The notes: generated by a model from the letters alone, not told the origin. DNA of 64,000 nt from Methanolinea sp. (GCA_018262855.1 JADFDO010000010.1:18148-82147); one strand, 5' to 3'; positions 35,783 through 45,274 are shown, counted from the first letter of the stretch. Made by a program: numbers and translations.

Positions 35783-36936
35783 TCCAGCACCTCCTGGCGA
35801 AGGCCATAGAACAGGTCTCCTTTCCCTTTCTCGGCCAAGTCCACGACACTACGGATGTCCTTTTTACGAACGTCCCTGCCACCCAGGGCAATGATGTAAT
35901 CGAAGACGGGAATCATAGAACCATAGAGTGCATCCTTGACCTCCAGGGCCACCGCCCCCTTTGCGCCTAGTGATATATTCTTATCGAGGACTGCCACCCT
36001 GCTCACACCCAAAAGGGCTTTTCTGACCTCCTTTTCCGGGAAGGGGCGGAAGGTCCGGAGTTTCAGCAAACCCACCTTCTTTCCGTCCTTTCGCATCTCA
36101 TCAATAGCATCCTTCACGGTCCCGCAGATCGATCCCATCGCAACAAGTGCACAGTCGGCATCGTCCATGCGGTAAGCCTCCACCATTTCGCTGTAATCCC
36201 TCCCGAACATCTCTCCGAACTCCTTGCCTGCCAATGAGATTTTCTTCGTGGCATCCTTCAGCGCCTTGTCGATCTGGTAACGGAATTCCGTGTAGTAATC
36301 AGGTGAAGCAAAAAGACCGAAGGACATGGGATCCTCACTGTCAAGGCGCTGAACCGGGGAGTATGGGGGAAGGAAGCTATCGACCTGATCCTGGTTGAGC
36401 ATGTCGACTGGTTCGTACGTATGGGAGAGGATGAAGCCATCGAAGCAGACGAACGCTGGGAGTAGTATGTTCCTGTCTTCAGCCACCTTGTATGCCAGGT
36501 AGTGGAGATCAGTGGCTTCCTGGTTGTCCTCGGCGTAGAATTGCAGCCATCCTGAATCCCGAAGTGAAATCGAGTCCTGCTGGTCGTTCCAGATCGAGAG
36601 CGGTGCTCCGAGTGCCCTGTTGACGATAGACATCACAACTGGAATACGCATTCCAGCACAGTTGAAGCAGACCTCGAACATCAGGGCAAGACCCTGTGAA
36701 GTTGTGGCAGAATACACCCTTGATCCTGCTGCACTTGCACCGAGGCATGCAGAAAGGGCAGAAAACTCACTCTCCACGGTGATATACTCTGCATCAAGGT
36801 GACAGTTTGCCACCATGTCTGCCAGGGCCTCCACGATATGCGTCTGGGGGGTGATGGGATATGCAGCGATAACCTGGGGGCGGCAGTACTTGACCGCATG
36901 GGCAACCGCGTGAGACCCTTCCATGAATTCCATCAT
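35779..36936 (-). CDS. porA: Pyruvate:ferredoxin oxidoreductase, alpha subunit
   Basis: A 385-residue subunit that forms much of the pyruvate and CoA binding site. [14 protein letters not shown] and [14 protein letters not shown] are family landmarks, as is [17 protein letters not shown] lies nine bases before ATG-ATG at 36936; either Met may be used. One base separates it from the porD stop. Confidence 0.95.
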   Translation of the reverse strand: MMEFMEGSHAVAHAVKYCRPQVIAAYPITPQTHIVEALADMVANCHLDAEYITVESEFSALSACLGASAAGSRVYSATTSQGLALMFEVCFNCAGMRIPVVMSIVNRALGAPLSIWNDQQDSISLRDSGWLQFYAEDNQEATDLHYLAYKVAEDRNILLPAFVCFDGFILSHTYEPVDMLNQDQVDSFLPPYSPVQRLDSEDPMSFGLFASPDYYTEFRYQIDKALKDATKKISLAGKEFGEMFGRDYSEMVEAYRMDDADCALVAMGSICGTVKDAIDEMRKDGKKVGLLKLRTFRPFPEKEVRKALLGVSRVAVLDKNISLGAKGAVALEVKDALYGSMIPVFDYIIALGGRDVRKKDIRSVVDLAEKGKGDLFYGLRQEVLE

Positions 36937-36937
36937 C

Positions 36938-37198
36938 TTATTTTTCCTCCTTTTTCATCTCTATAGCCTGGCTCGGGCATTCCTCAACACAGAGACCGCA
37001 ACCCTTGCAGTAATCATAATCGGGGACAGGGAAACCCAGATCATCTTCACCAATGCAGCCTTCGGGACATACCTGGGTACACATTCCACACTTCGTGCAT
37101 TTTTCATGCATGAATTCCGGGCGGAAGGTTCTCCAGGAGCCCGTACGGTTTTCTTTTGCCTTTCCCGGCTTTGCCGAGCATCCAAGACCCAGCGCCAT
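36938..37198 (-). CDS. porD: Pyruvate:ferredoxin oxidoreductase, delta subunit (ferredoxin)
   Basis: An 86-residue ferredoxin-type subunit with two [4Fe-4S] sites: CTKCGMCTQVCP and CKGCGLCVEECP. It accepts electrons from the catalytic core and passes them to external ferredoxin. GGGGGTG precedes the ATG, which lies just after the porC stop. Confidence 0.96.
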   Translation of the reverse strand: MALGLGCSAKPGKAKENRTGSWRTFRPEFMHEKCTKCGMCTQVCPEGCIGEDDLGFPVPDYDYCKGCGLCVEECPSQAIEMKKEEK

Positions 37199-37201
37199 GG
37201 T

Positions 37202-37753
37202 TCAGGACACCCCCTTGACATGCTCATACGCCTCACGGGCTGCTGCCACGTTCTTGTCAGCAAGCTCCCCGGAAAACCGCTGCCTGATAGCCCCCTCGAG
37301 AGCTTGCAGTCCAATTTCTCTGCTGGCTGCGGCAAAAGCTCCCATGAGAGTGGTATTGGTAATGGGTAGGCCGAGGTGTTTCAGGGCTATTGAAGTGGCA
37401 TCAATAGTAATCACCTTGACTCCCGGGGGAATTGGGTACGAAATCGCCTTTTCGGTGTTGACGATCACGATACCCCCCTGCTTCAGACCCTGGAACACAT
37501 TCACATCACGGATAAGGCTGCTGTCCTGCACAATGATGTAATCTGGCTCATACACCTGACTCCGAAGCCTCACTTTCTGGTTGTCAAAGCGGACGAACGC
37601 CTGGACAGGGGCCCCCCGGCGTTCCACTCCAAATGCCGGGAACGCCTGGGCAAAGACCCCGCCCGCGAAGGCCGCCACGGCAATCAATTCTGCGGCAGTC
37701 ACCGAACCCTGTCCACCGCGGCCATGAATACGCAGCTCGCGCAATGAAATCAC
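37202..37753 (-). CDS. porC: Pyruvate:ferredoxin oxidoreductase, gamma subunit
   Basis: A 183-residue subunit. The N-terminal IHGRGGQGSVTAAELIA and PAFGVERRGAPVQAF are diagnostic. It is the first gene of the por operon. The start is GTG with no ribosome binding site; a 12-base palindrome sits 14-25 bases upstream. Confidence 0.95.
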   Translation of the reverse strand: MISLRELRIHGRGGQGSVTAAELIAVAAFAGGVFAQAFPAFGVERRGAPVQAFVRFDNQKVRLRSQVYEPDYIIVQDSSLIRDVNVFQGLKQGGIVIVNTEKAISYPIPPGVKVITIDATSIALKHLGLPITNTTLMGAFAAASREIGLQALEGAIRQRFSGELADKNVAAAREAYEHVKGVS

Positions 37754-37766
37754 TCTATAATTTTAC

Positions 37767-37778
37767 ATGATTAATCAT
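37767..37778. promoter_or_regulatory. Palindrome in the por promoter region
   Basis: ATGATTAATCAT is a perfect 12-base palindrome lying 14-25 bases before the porC GTG on the minus strand. If the transcript is leaderless or nearly so, this places it next to or over the TATA box, where an archaeal repressor would act. The regulator is unknown. Confidence 0.35.
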
Positions 37779-37875
37779 ACTAAAATGTTGAGATTTAAGG
37801 CTGGCCAGGAGAGCTGTACCAGATCAGGACAGTCGAAAAGATGCGTTCGAACGCACACTCTGGTATTTCGGATAC

Positions 37876-38751
37876 TTACCAGCGCACATCCAGCCCGAGG
37901 ATATTCCTGGTCCCAGAGAAGACGCGGCTGGCAATCAGGGATAGTCCATCAGACGCACACCATTCATCATAGACCCCAACTTTTCTCCCGAGAAGATTTT
38001 CGACCTCACTGGCAATAACCGGTGCCATGGTACCTGCAAGCGCGACCTTCGCCACTGGATTGAGGAGAAGGAGTGCCGCACATTCCATTGCCGAGAAGAG
38101 TGCCAGTGCAGGAATCCTGACATCCGGGGGAAGTGTGTGGTTGACCCCGGCATGGAGGAAGGCATCATTTGCTGACAGTACCTTCCTATCAATATTCCGA
38201 ATGGCATCGACATCAAGCGCCCCATGTTCTGTCCCAGGTGCGAAGATGCATGCATCCAGGGCTCCTACAAGGAGACCATCCTTGACAAGAAGGCTCACCG
38301 TATTTGAACTCACATCTGAGATCACAACATCACCACCAAGATCCTCTGTCACCCGGTACGCGATCCCTACCTTTTCAGGGCTTGTCTGGTGGGAATACGC
38401 TTTTAAACGGGGATCCGTGGGAGAGCCCCTGTGAATACCTGGGATTACCACCGCAGGAATACCACTCCCGGCAATCTCGTCAAATACGCGGGTACCCCCT
38501 CCAGTGTGTTTGCCCGCACCCTCCCTGCTGATCAGCCCACGGTTCACAAGGGCATGTATAGGGGTGATCGCAGAGAAATTGTCACCCATCGAATAGGTGA
38601 GCGCAATCCCCTCGATGGATTCCAGTGGCCCGAGGCAGGACATATCAGAAGGAGAGAAGGAGACAGCCTTCTCCCTCATGATCTTGAAACGGCGGCCATT
38701 CCCTGAAGAGAACCGGAGGGCAGAAGTCCCGTGGTCGATCCCTATGAACAT
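37876..38751 (-). CDS. mmp12: Methanogenesis marker protein 12
   Basis: A 291-residue protein of the ASKHA (sugar kinase/Hsp70/actin) fold. The N-terminal GIDHGTSALRF is a phosphate-1 motif (DxGTS), with VVISDVSSNTVSLLV as the second. The sequence agrees with my memory of the methanogen-specific marker 12 family, whose members occur almost only in methanogens and whose role in methanogenesis or cofactor assembly is not settled. The ATG has GGAG upstream. It lies 122 bases upstream of porC on the same strand, probably as a separate unit, given its position after the por promoter on the opposite side. Confidence 0.85.
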   Translation of the reverse strand: MFIGIDHGTSALRFSSGNGRRFKIMREKAVSFSPSDMSCLGPLESIEGIALTYSMGDNFSAITPIHALVNRGLISREGAGKHTGGGTRVFDEIAGSGIPAVVIPGIHRGSPTDPRLKAYSHQTSPEKVGIAYRVTEDLGGDVVISDVSSNTVSLLVKDGLLVGALDACIFAPGTEHGALDVDAIRNIDRKVLSANDAFLHAGVNHTLPPDVRIPALALFSAMECAALLLLNPVAKVALAGTMAPVIASEVENLLGRKVGVYDEWCASDGLSLIASRVFSGTRNILGLDVRW

Positions 38752-39114
38752 ACCAATACTCCGTTTGCACCCGGTCGAATTTATCGTTGTGATCGGACAC
38801 TGATCGCGACAGGGATAATCCCCGGATAGCCAGGGTCGGAATCGCGGTGGATGTCAACCCCCCTCTTCAACGCCCTGTATCCGCACTTCTGGAACTGGGA
38901 AATGAGCACACGCTCTCGAAATCAACAGATGATGACAGCCCACCAATGGATCCCGATTCAGATGAACCGGAATACGAGGAATATTTGTCCCAAAACCCCC
39001 GCATTAGTCCTCTTTCAGGGGATAAGATCATGAAGCACCAGATCGCTGCGAGAAACCACACTTTTAGTATGAAGAGGAGAGAGCTTAACTACTGAAAATG
39101 GAGGGGAAAATTTC
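38752..39114. other. Divergent intergenic region with a doubtful small ORF
   Basis: This 363-base stretch separates mmp12 (minus) from the epimerase gene (plus). A plus-strand frame from GTG at 38847 to 39095 would give an acidic 82-residue protein, but it has no recognisable motif and no ribosome binding site. GGAGGGG near 39102-39108 is the ribosome binding site of the following TTG start. Promoters for both flanking genes should be here. Confidence 0.4.
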
Positions 39115-40044
39115 TTGAAATCGGTCGTCACCGGTGGGGCTGGATTTATTGGTTCACACCTTGTTGATGCCCTGGTTGCCAGGGGAGATGCTGTCACTGT
39201 CATTGACAACCTCTCCACCGGGGATCTAAAGCACATCAGCGATCATATCCAGTCCGGGTCTGTCGAGTTTATCCGTGCGGATCTCCTGGGAGTTGGCTGG
39301 CAGGACACATTCATGGGAAAGGATCGCGTCTATCACCTCGCTGCAGATCCTGATGTCCGGGCAAGTTCCGGAAGACCTGCAGGGGTATTTGAACAGAATG
39401 TAGGCGCGACGCTTCGCGTCCTTGGGGCCATGAGGGATGCCGGGTGTGATGAGATCGTATTTACATCCACTTCGACCATATACGGCGAGGCCGAGATCAT
39501 ACCGACTCCGGAGAACTACCACAGGATGGAGCCCATCTCCATTTATGGCGGGACAAAACTGGCCTGCGAGGCGATGATCTCCAGCTTTGCCCATTCTTAC
39601 GGTTGGAGATCCTGGATCTTCCGGTTCGCGAACATCATCGGGGAGCGCAGCAACCATGGAGTGATATGGGATTTTATTCACAAACTCAGGGACGATCCCA
39701 GCATTCTCGAGATTCTGGGTGATGGCAGGCAAAGCAAGTCTTATCTCGAAGTAAGCGCATGTGTCCACGCGATGCTGTATGCCGCAGATCACTCAAAAAA
39801 TACAGTGAATACCTTCAATATAGGCTCAGAAGACTGGATTGACGTCCGCACGATCGCTGACCTTGTTGTGGAGGGAATGGGCCTTTCCGGGGTTACTTAC
39901 CGTTTTACAGGGGGAGAGCGGGGATGGGTCGGGGACGTGCCGCGAATGCAGCTCTCTGTCGAGAAACTGCGTTCGCTCGGCTGGAGTCCGGGTGTCAATT
40001 CGAGAGAGAGCGTGAGAAAAGCCGTTAAAGCCATGCTGAAATGA
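39115..40044 (+). CDS. NAD-dependent epimerase/dehydratase (UDP-glucose 4-epimerase-like)
   Basis: A 309-residue short-chain dehydrogenase of the extended type. The Rossmann motif GGAGFIGSH is at residues 6-14; the catalytic Ser/Thr is in TSTSTIYGE, and the Tyr-x3-Lys is in SIYGGTKLACE. RFANIIGERS is the substrate-side block. Galactose epimerase is the usual annotation, though other nucleotide-sugar substrates are possible. Translation starts at TTG, preceded by a strong GGAGGGG. Confidence 0.88.
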   Translation: MKSVVTGGAGFIGSHLVDALVARGDAVTVIDNLSTGDLKHISDHIQSGSVEFIRADLLGVGWQDTFMGKDRVYHLAADPDVRASSGRPAGVFEQNVGATLRVLGAMRDAGCDEIVFTSTSTIYGEAEIIPTPENYHRMEPISIYGGTKLACEAMISSFAHSYGWRSWIFRFANIIGERSNHGVIWDFIHKLRDDPSILEILGDGRQSKSYLEVSACVHAMLYAADHSKNTVNTFNIGSEDWIDVRTIADLVVEGMGLSGVTYRFTGGERGWVGDVPRMQLSVEKLRSLGWSPGVNSRESVRKAVKAMLK

Positions 40045-40070
40045 GAGACGCGGATGAGGGTACCTGATTC

Positions 40071-41231
40071 ATGAAATACGTACTGATACTTGGAGACGGG
40101 ATGGCAGACGAGCCTGTTGCTGCGCTCGGAGGCAGGACTCCCCTGGAAGCAGCATATACTCCGAACATGGACCAGATCGCGAGAGACGGGTGCTGCGGGA
40201 TGTTAAAGACAATCCCCGAAGGGTGCGAAGCGGGGTCCGATATTGCGAACCTCTCTATCCTTGGATACGACCCCAGGCGGTATTATACAGGGAGAGGCCC
40301 CCTGGAAGCAGCCAGCATGGGAATCCATCTCGAAAAATCGGACATGGCATACCGGTGCAATCTTTCCACAGTCACTGAAGGAGTCATGAATGACTTTTCT
40401 GCCGGCCACATCTCGAGTGGAGAGGGGGAAGCACTAATGATTGCCCTGGACAGGGAGATCTCCCCGGCCAGTGCATTTCCCGGGGTGAGTTACAGGAACC
40501 TCCTCGTGCTCCACGATGCAGGGGGTGCTGTCACTGTTCCACCGCATGATATCGTTGGACAGGATATTACTCCCCATCTCCCAACAGGGGCTGATGCCCC
40601 CCTCCTTATCCGGTGCATGGAGATCTCACGGGAAGTTTTTGCAGACCACCCGGTAAACCGGGACCGGATCTCGCGGGGTCTCGCACCGGCTTCCCAGATA
40701 TGGCCGTGGAGTGGAGGAAAATCACCTGCCCTGCCCCTTTTTGGGGATAAATACGGGAAAAAGGGGGGCATCATTTCAGCCGTTGACCTCCTGAAGGGGA
40801 TAGGGAGGTGTGCGGGAATGGAGATAATCGACGTTCCAGGTGCTACTGGTTACCTCGATACAGACTATCAGGCAAAAGCCCGGTATGCGCTTCTGGCATT
40901 GAAGCACCTTGACTTTGTATACATCCATGTGGAAGCGCCCGACGAGGCCGGGCATCTTGGCAGCGTGAGAGAGAAGGTGAATTCCATCGAGCGGCTTGAT
41001 GAGATGATAGGGACGATCATGGATGATTTCTCCGGTGTGATCTGCGTCCTTCCGGATCACCCGACCCCGATCGCAGTCCGGACCCACACACGCGATCCTG
41101 TTCCTTTCGCCATCCTCGGCCGTCACCGGGATTCATGCACCTCATACTCTGAGAGGGAAGCAGTCAGGGGAAAATACGGCATTCTGGAGGGTTTTGAGTT
41201 CCTGCCTCGCCTTTTCCGGGATAATCCCTGA
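40071..41231 (+). CDS. apgM: Archaeal cofactor-independent phosphoglycerate mutase
   Basis: A 386-residue alkaline-phosphatase-fold enzyme that interconverts 3- and 2-phosphoglycerate. The start YVLILGDGMADEP has the metal Asp; EGCEAGSDIANLSILGYDP has the nucleophilic Ser; HVEAPDEAGH and LPDHPTP carry further metal ligands. Length is normal. It lies 26 bases after the epimerase and supports gluconeogenesis in a methanogen. Confidence 0.95.
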   Translation: MKYVLILGDGMADEPVAALGGRTPLEAAYTPNMDQIARDGCCGMLKTIPEGCEAGSDIANLSILGYDPRRYYTGRGPLEAASMGIHLEKSDMAYRCNLSTVTEGVMNDFSAGHISSGEGEALMIALDREISPASAFPGVSYRNLLVLHDAGGAVTVPPHDIVGQDITPHLPTGADAPLLIRCMEISREVFADHPVNRDRISRGLAPASQIWPWSGGKSPALPLFGDKYGKKGGIISAVDLLKGIGRCAGMEIIDVPGATGYLDTDYQAKARYALLALKHLDFVYIHVEAPDEAGHLGSVREKVNSIERLDEMIGTIMDDFSGVICVLPDHPTPIAVRTHTRDPVPFAILGRHRDSCTSYSEREAVRGKYGILEGFEFLPRLFRDNP

Positions 41232-41492
41232 ATGCGGGGAAGCATTCCCGAAATTTCAATCTGGCATGGGGGGGTTTCTGACCCTCCGTTGTATCACCTT
41301 CCTTTTCGAGAGTCCTCGACTGTTCTTACGCTGGCTCCTGATCAAGGTGTATTGGATATAGTCTCCGGACAACATACAGATTCAACACATAGCATTGAAA
41401 AAAGCTCCAGGTATAGATCCGGCACAGGCTTCGGTATGCTTACCCGCATTCCGGAAACACTTTCATTAGAGACACCTACCGAATATGATAGT

Positions 41493-42011
41493 ATGAGCGG
41501 GCCAAAAACCCTCACCATCGGAATCACAGTCAATCTGGAGCACTACGAGAATCTCCGCCTGGAGGTGAGCGGGGAAGTGAAGTCGTATGAGGATGCTCTT
41601 GATCTGGCCCGCTTCTTGCATGAAGTTCTCGGAACCTACGGAGCTGGTGATCCGGGAACCCGGGACCGGATAGGGAACTTCCAGAAAAGGGTTTTCCCCC
41701 CCATATCATCACCCCCAGGAGTGCCCAAGGTAGTCGAATGCAGTGCGGGTATCTGTCCTATTCCAGAAAGTGAAGAACCAGAGCCTGCCGCCAGTGCCAG
41801 TCCGGACATCCCAGAGGCCACCGCAGCAACCGCTGGACCGTTCATGACGACCTCTCCACCAGTTCACACTTCATCCGCACCCATCGTGAATGAGGGAGAA
41901 GCCGTGATCACCTGCGAAGAATGTGGCGCTGTCGTGAACCCTTCAGAACAGAAGATGAGCATGCTCTTCACAAGCAGGACCCTGTGCCGGAAATGCTTGA
42001 AGAAGGTGTAA
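41493..42011 (+). CDS. Hypothetical protein with C-terminal zinc ribbon
   Basis: A protein of about 172 residues. The N-terminal segment (KTLTIGITVNLEHYENLRLE) is a beta-alpha domain also seen in archaeal proteins of unknown role. A Pro/Ala/Ser-rich linker (about 70-125) leads to a zinc ribbon CEECGAVV ... CRKCLKKV. The start is uncertain: the frame opens at 41232, with other Met codons at 41436 and 41493; I prefer 41493 because conservation-like sequence starts there, but no ribosome binding site decides it. It ends 47 bases before the Cdc6-like gene and could be its partner. Confidence 0.55.
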   Translation: MSGPKTLTIGITVNLEHYENLRLEVSGEVKSYEDALDLARFLHEVLGTYGAGDPGTRDRIGNFQKRVFPPISSPPGVPKVVECSAGICPIPESEEPEPAASASPDIPEATAATAGPFMTTSPPVHTSSAPIVNEGEAVITCEECGAVVNPSEQKMSMLFTSRTLCRKCLKKV

Positions 42012-42058
42012 AATCCCGTGAGCAGTATGGCAGAGATGGTACCAGGAGGCGAGTAAAA

Positions 42059-43183
42059 GTGAAGAAGAACCTCCTTATGTGGGACGAGACCCTCTTTCGT
42101 GACCCTGATGTCTTCGAGATCGACTACGTTCCCGAGCAGTTCAACTTCCGTGAGACCCAGATGAGGGAACTTGCATTCCAGATAAAGCCTGGATTGAGAG
42201 GGGGAAGGCCCCTCAATACCATATGCAGGGGTCTTCCCGGGACTGGCAAGACCACGAGTGTAAAGAAACTTTTCACGGAGATCGAGGAGACCACGAAAAA
42301 ACTTATTCCCATCCATATCAATTGCCAGATTGACAATACCAAGTTCGCAATCTTCTCCCAGATATATCGAAAGCTCTCGGGACATCTCCCCCCGGCATCC
42401 GGGACATCGTTCAAACAGGTCTTCGATGCAATCGCAAGAATCCTTGCAAAAGAGGAACAGGTTCTCCTTGTCGCACTCGACGATGCAAATTATCTCCTGT
42501 ATGAGAACGAGATAAACAAGGTCCTGTATACCCTGCTCCGCTCACACGAGGCATATCCCGGCACTCGGGTGGGTGTGATTGTAATCGTCAGCGATATGGA
42601 CGTTGATATGGGAAAGGAGGTGGATGCACGTGTATCATCGGTCTTCCGCCCCACTGAGATCTACTTCCCCCCCTATACCATCGACGAGTCGAGAACAATT
42701 ATCGGAGAACGCGTGATGCAGGGGCTCTATCCCGGATGCCTTTCCCAGGCCATGTTTGACCTCGTCGTCGAACAGACACAGAAGAGTGGGGATCTCAGGG
42801 TAGGGGTTGACCTGCTGAAAAGGGCTACCCTCAACGCCGAGAAGAGGGCGAGCAGGGTTATCGAGCGGGAGGACATCTGCAGTGCATATACTATTTCACG
42901 CTACCTTCACCTCTCTTATTCCGTCAAGACATTGAGGACCGAGGAGAAGGCACTGCTTGCGGCGCTTGCTGCCCATGCCGGAAGCGGCGGGGAGATGAAT
43001 GCAGGAGAGGTCTATAAATCTGTAAAAGAGGGATCAACGCTTGGATATACCCGTTTTTATGAAATCGTAAAAAAATTCGATGCCATGCGGCTGGTGAACC
43101 TCGAATACAGGGAGGGGAAAGGCCGGACAAGGGTGATAAGCCTCAGGTACGATCCGGTAAAAATTCTCGAATATCTCTCCTGA
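42059..43183 (+). CDS. cdc6: Orc1/Cdc6-family initiation ATPase
   Basis: A 374-residue AAA+ protein that recognises replication origins and loads MCM. The Walker A GLPGTGKTT is at about residues 58-66, Walker B is LLVALDDANYLL, and sensor and arginine-finger regions follow (RVSSVFRPTE). A C-terminal winged-helix domain (about 285-374) is present. GGAGG at 42044-42048 precedes a GTG at 42059, which gives the typical start VKKNLLMWDETLFRDPDVFE. Archaea often carry several paralogues, so this need not be the primary initiator, and no origin repeats are visible beside it. Confidence 0.9.
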   Translation: MKKNLLMWDETLFRDPDVFEIDYVPEQFNFRETQMRELAFQIKPGLRGGRPLNTICRGLPGTGKTTSVKKLFTEIEETTKKLIPIHINCQIDNTKFAIFSQIYRKLSGHLPPASGTSFKQVFDAIARILAKEEQVLLVALDDANYLLYENEINKVLYTLLRSHEAYPGTRVGVIVIVSDMDVDMGKEVDARVSSVFRPTEIYFPPYTIDESRTIIGERVMQGLYPGCLSQAMFDLVVEQTQKSGDLRVGVDLLKRATLNAEKRASRVIEREDICSAYTISRYLHLSYSVKTLRTEEKALLAALAAHAGSGGEMNAGEVYKSVKEGSTLGYTRFYEIVKKFDAMRLVNLEYREGKGRTRVISLRYDPVKILEYLS

Positions 43184-43196
43184 TCTTTTTTATATT

Positions 43197-43216
43197 AAAA
43201 TCGCATGTGCAATTTT
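43197..43216 (+). terminator. Probable terminator after cdc6
   Basis: AAAATCGC and GCAATTTT form an 8-base stem with one mismatch and a 4-base loop, 13 bases after the cdc6 stop. A T-rich stretch lies on both sides. It resembles the hairpin at 23037-23056. Confidence 0.4.
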
Positions 43217-43327
43217 CATTTTGCATGCGTATGTCTCGATGGAAATCATGTGATTTTTTATAAAACGAACATTTGATAACTCTTATCACTTCCAGAGTTA
43301 TGTTCTATGGTAAAGGGGGTACTCCAC

Positions 43328-44272
43328 GTGCTCAGTGTAAACGAACTTGCCCTTGAGATTTTTGAAAACCTGGCGGAATACGCCGAAGAATTCAACGCCG
43401 CATACCATGAACTTGATAACGGGGCCCGTATCATCGATTGCGGGGTTAGCACCCGGGGCGGCTATGCCGCAGGTCGTGCCTTCACCGAGATCTGCATGGG
43501 TGGGCTGGGAGAAGTCAACTTCAGAATGGCCAATATTTTGGAGTTCCCCCTTCCCTTCATCGATGTCTTCACCGATTTCCCGTCAGTCTCATGCCTTGGC
43601 GCCCAGAAAGCAGGATGGACGATCAAGCATAATAATTATTTTGCAATGGGGAGCGGCCCTGCAAGAGCCTTATCCCTCAAACCCAAGCACACCTTCGAAG
43701 TCATAGGATACGAGGATGATTTTGATTCAGCGGTGATAGCACTCGAGAGCGACCACCTTCCGAATGGCGAGGTTATGGAGAAGATAGCGGAGGACTGCCA
43801 CGTTGACGTCGGAAATGTCTGTGCTGTTGTGGCACCCACGGCATCAATCGTAGGTTCCATCCAGGTTGCAGGCAGGTGCGTGGAAACTGCCATATACAAA
43901 CTGAACGAGCTCCACTTCGATACCAGGAAGATAAGCGCAGCATTCGGCTGTGCACCGCTTCCCCCGGTCAGAGGGTCGAAACTGGCTATGGGTGTCACGA
44001 ATGATGCGACCATATACCATGGGCGGATCATGCTCACCATGAAAGCTCCTGAGATAAAGGACTACCTCGAAAAGATCCCGAGTAACAAATCAAAGGGATA
44101 TGGAAAGCCGTTCAACGATATCTTCAAGGAGGCGGGCTATGACTTTTACAAGATCGATACCTCCCTCTTCTCTCCCGCGGAAGTGGTAATCAACGAGACC
44201 TCTGAAGGTGTCGTGTATCACTGCGGTGCAGTCAACCCGACCGTGACGCTCAAGTCGTTCGGGCTCACCTGA
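43328..44272 (+). CDS. mch: Methenyltetrahydromethanopterin cyclohydrolase
   Basis: A 314-residue enzyme of the core CO2-reducing pathway: it closes N5-formyl-tetrahydromethanopterin to the N5,N10-methenyl form. Sequence landmarks are GVSTRGGYAAGRAFTEICMGG and AGWTIKHNNYFAMGSGPARAL. I take the GTG at 43328 because a GGGGG element lies about ten bases upstream and the protein then begins VLSVNELALEIF as in the family; an ATG at 43307 is the alternative. TATA-like sequence occurs near 43255-43264. A strong hairpin terminator follows. Confidence 0.95.
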   Translation: MLSVNELALEIFENLAEYAEEFNAAYHELDNGARIIDCGVSTRGGYAAGRAFTEICMGGLGEVNFRMANILEFPLPFIDVFTDFPSVSCLGAQKAGWTIKHNNYFAMGSGPARALSLKPKHTFEVIGYEDDFDSAVIALESDHLPNGEVMEKIAEDCHVDVGNVCAVVAPTASIVGSIQVAGRCVETAIYKLNELHFDTRKISAAFGCAPLPPVRGSKLAMGVTNDATIYHGRIMLTMKAPEIKDYLEKIPSNKSKGYGKPFNDIFKEAGYDFYKIDTSLFSPAEVVINETSEGVVYHCGAVNPTVTLKSFGLT

Positions 44273-44294
44273 TCCGGTCGTTTCGTGTAGATAT

Positions 44295-44330
44295 GCCCGC
44301 AGGCTCCTTGCGGGCTTCGTTTTTCTTTTC
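44295..44330 (+). terminator. Hairpin terminator after mch
   Basis: GCCCGCAGG and CTTGCGGGC pair through nine positions (one G-T) with a three-base loop at 44295-44315, followed by a T-rich run to about 44330. It begins 23 bases after the mch stop and is the clearest intrinsic-type terminator in the window. Confidence 0.75.
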
Positions 44331-44445
44331 ACACCGCTGCCCTTTGAAAGGTTGTTCTCCGGATATACCCAGATTATCCCCGGGATATACCGTGATCCTT
44401 ACCATCAGGGACAACAATCTCAGCATCAAGGAACGAGCAGCCGAT

Positions 44446-45105
44446 ATGGACACACTCCGGGATGCCTGGAACAGGGATTATTCAGTGAGGGGTCGGCGCT
44501 GGGCAGGATTATCTGAAAGACTCCCCCCTGTCTCTGGATCCGACCGGGTGCTCGAAATCGGCTGCGGCGACGGGAAGACGCTCGTTGCGCTGGCGGGAAC
44601 TGGACGATCACCCCCTGGCAATGATGGGGAGGGTCCTGAAATAGTGGGCCTTGATTTCTCCATGGCGGCCCTCCGCCTGTGTTCCCATGCTGCAGGGGGG
44701 TATGCAAATATCACTCTTGTGTGCGCCGATGGTTCTAGCCTCCCGTTCGCTGATTCTTCCTTTGATACCGTGCTTCTCATCCATGTTCTTGGCCATGCCC
44801 TATATCCTTCAAGGGTATTGATTTGCCAGGAGGCGGAAAGGGTGGTCCGGACGAAAGGTTTGATCATCATCCGTGTCTTTTCGGCGAACGACTTCCGTGC
44901 GGGAAAAGGGGAGGAGATCGAAGAGAGGACCTATCTCCGCGGCGACGGCACCTTCACCCATTATTTTCACAAAGATGAGATCTCTTCTTTCAACCCGTTG
45001 CTTTCCGTGCTATCCATTGAGACCTGCTCCTGGAACCTTAAAATCCGTGGGACAACCTACCCCCGGGAAGAGTTCCATGCAATTCTTAGGAAAGATAATT
45101 CATGA
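44446..45105 (+). CDS. Class I SAM-dependent methyltransferase
   Basis: A 219-residue protein with the Rossmann methyltransferase motifs: VLEIGCGDGKTL (motif I), IVGLDFSM (post I), CADGSSLPFADSSFDTVLLIHVL (motifs II-III, shown in part). The motif I sequence identifies the fold; the substrate is unknown. I start at ATG 44446 because it begins MDTLRDAWNRDY; the longer frame runs back through the mch terminator. It lies 95 bases before the tRNA gene. Confidence 0.8.
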   Translation: MDTLRDAWNRDYSVRGRRWAGLSERLPPVSGSDRVLEIGCGDGKTLVALAGTGRSPPGNDGEGPEIVGLDFSMAALRLCSHAAGGYANITLVCADGSSLPFADSSFDTVLLIHVLGHALYPSRVLICQEAERVVRTKGLIIIRVFSANDFRAGKGEEIEERTYLRGDGTFTHYFHKDEISSFNPLLSVLSIETCSWNLKIRGTTYPREEFHAILRKDNS

Positions 45106-45200
45106 TCATCTACAGCGACGGTCCCATTGAGAGAGACGAGATGTGTGAAATCCGATGGATGAATTTAATACCCTCACGGGTGAAACTTTCAGGCTGTTCC

Positions 45201-45274
45201 GGGCCCGTGGTCTAGTCGGTTATGACGTCGCCCTTACACGGCGGAGGTCGCCGGTTCGAATCCGGCCGGGCCCA
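45201..45274 (+). tRNA. tRNA-Val (anticodon UAC)
   Basis: A 74-base cloverleaf. The acceptor stem GGGCCCG (45201-45207) pairs with CGGGCCC (45267-45273), with discriminator A at 45274. The anticodon arm is TCGCC-CTTACAC-GGCGG, with the U33 position before anticodon TAC. The T arm is GCCGG-TTCGAAT-CCGGC, and the D loop contains the TCGGT-type sequence. CCA is not encoded. A pyrimidine-rich stretch with T runs follows immediately. Confidence 0.95.

Noticed and set aside
41232..41492. Extended start for the zinc-ribbon protein
   Set aside because: The extra 87 residues have no conserved look, and the region begins directly at the apgM stop, where a promoter is more likely.
44293..44445. Extended start for the methyltransferase
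   Set aside because: This frame would run through the strong hairpin terminator after mch and lacks a ribosome binding site.
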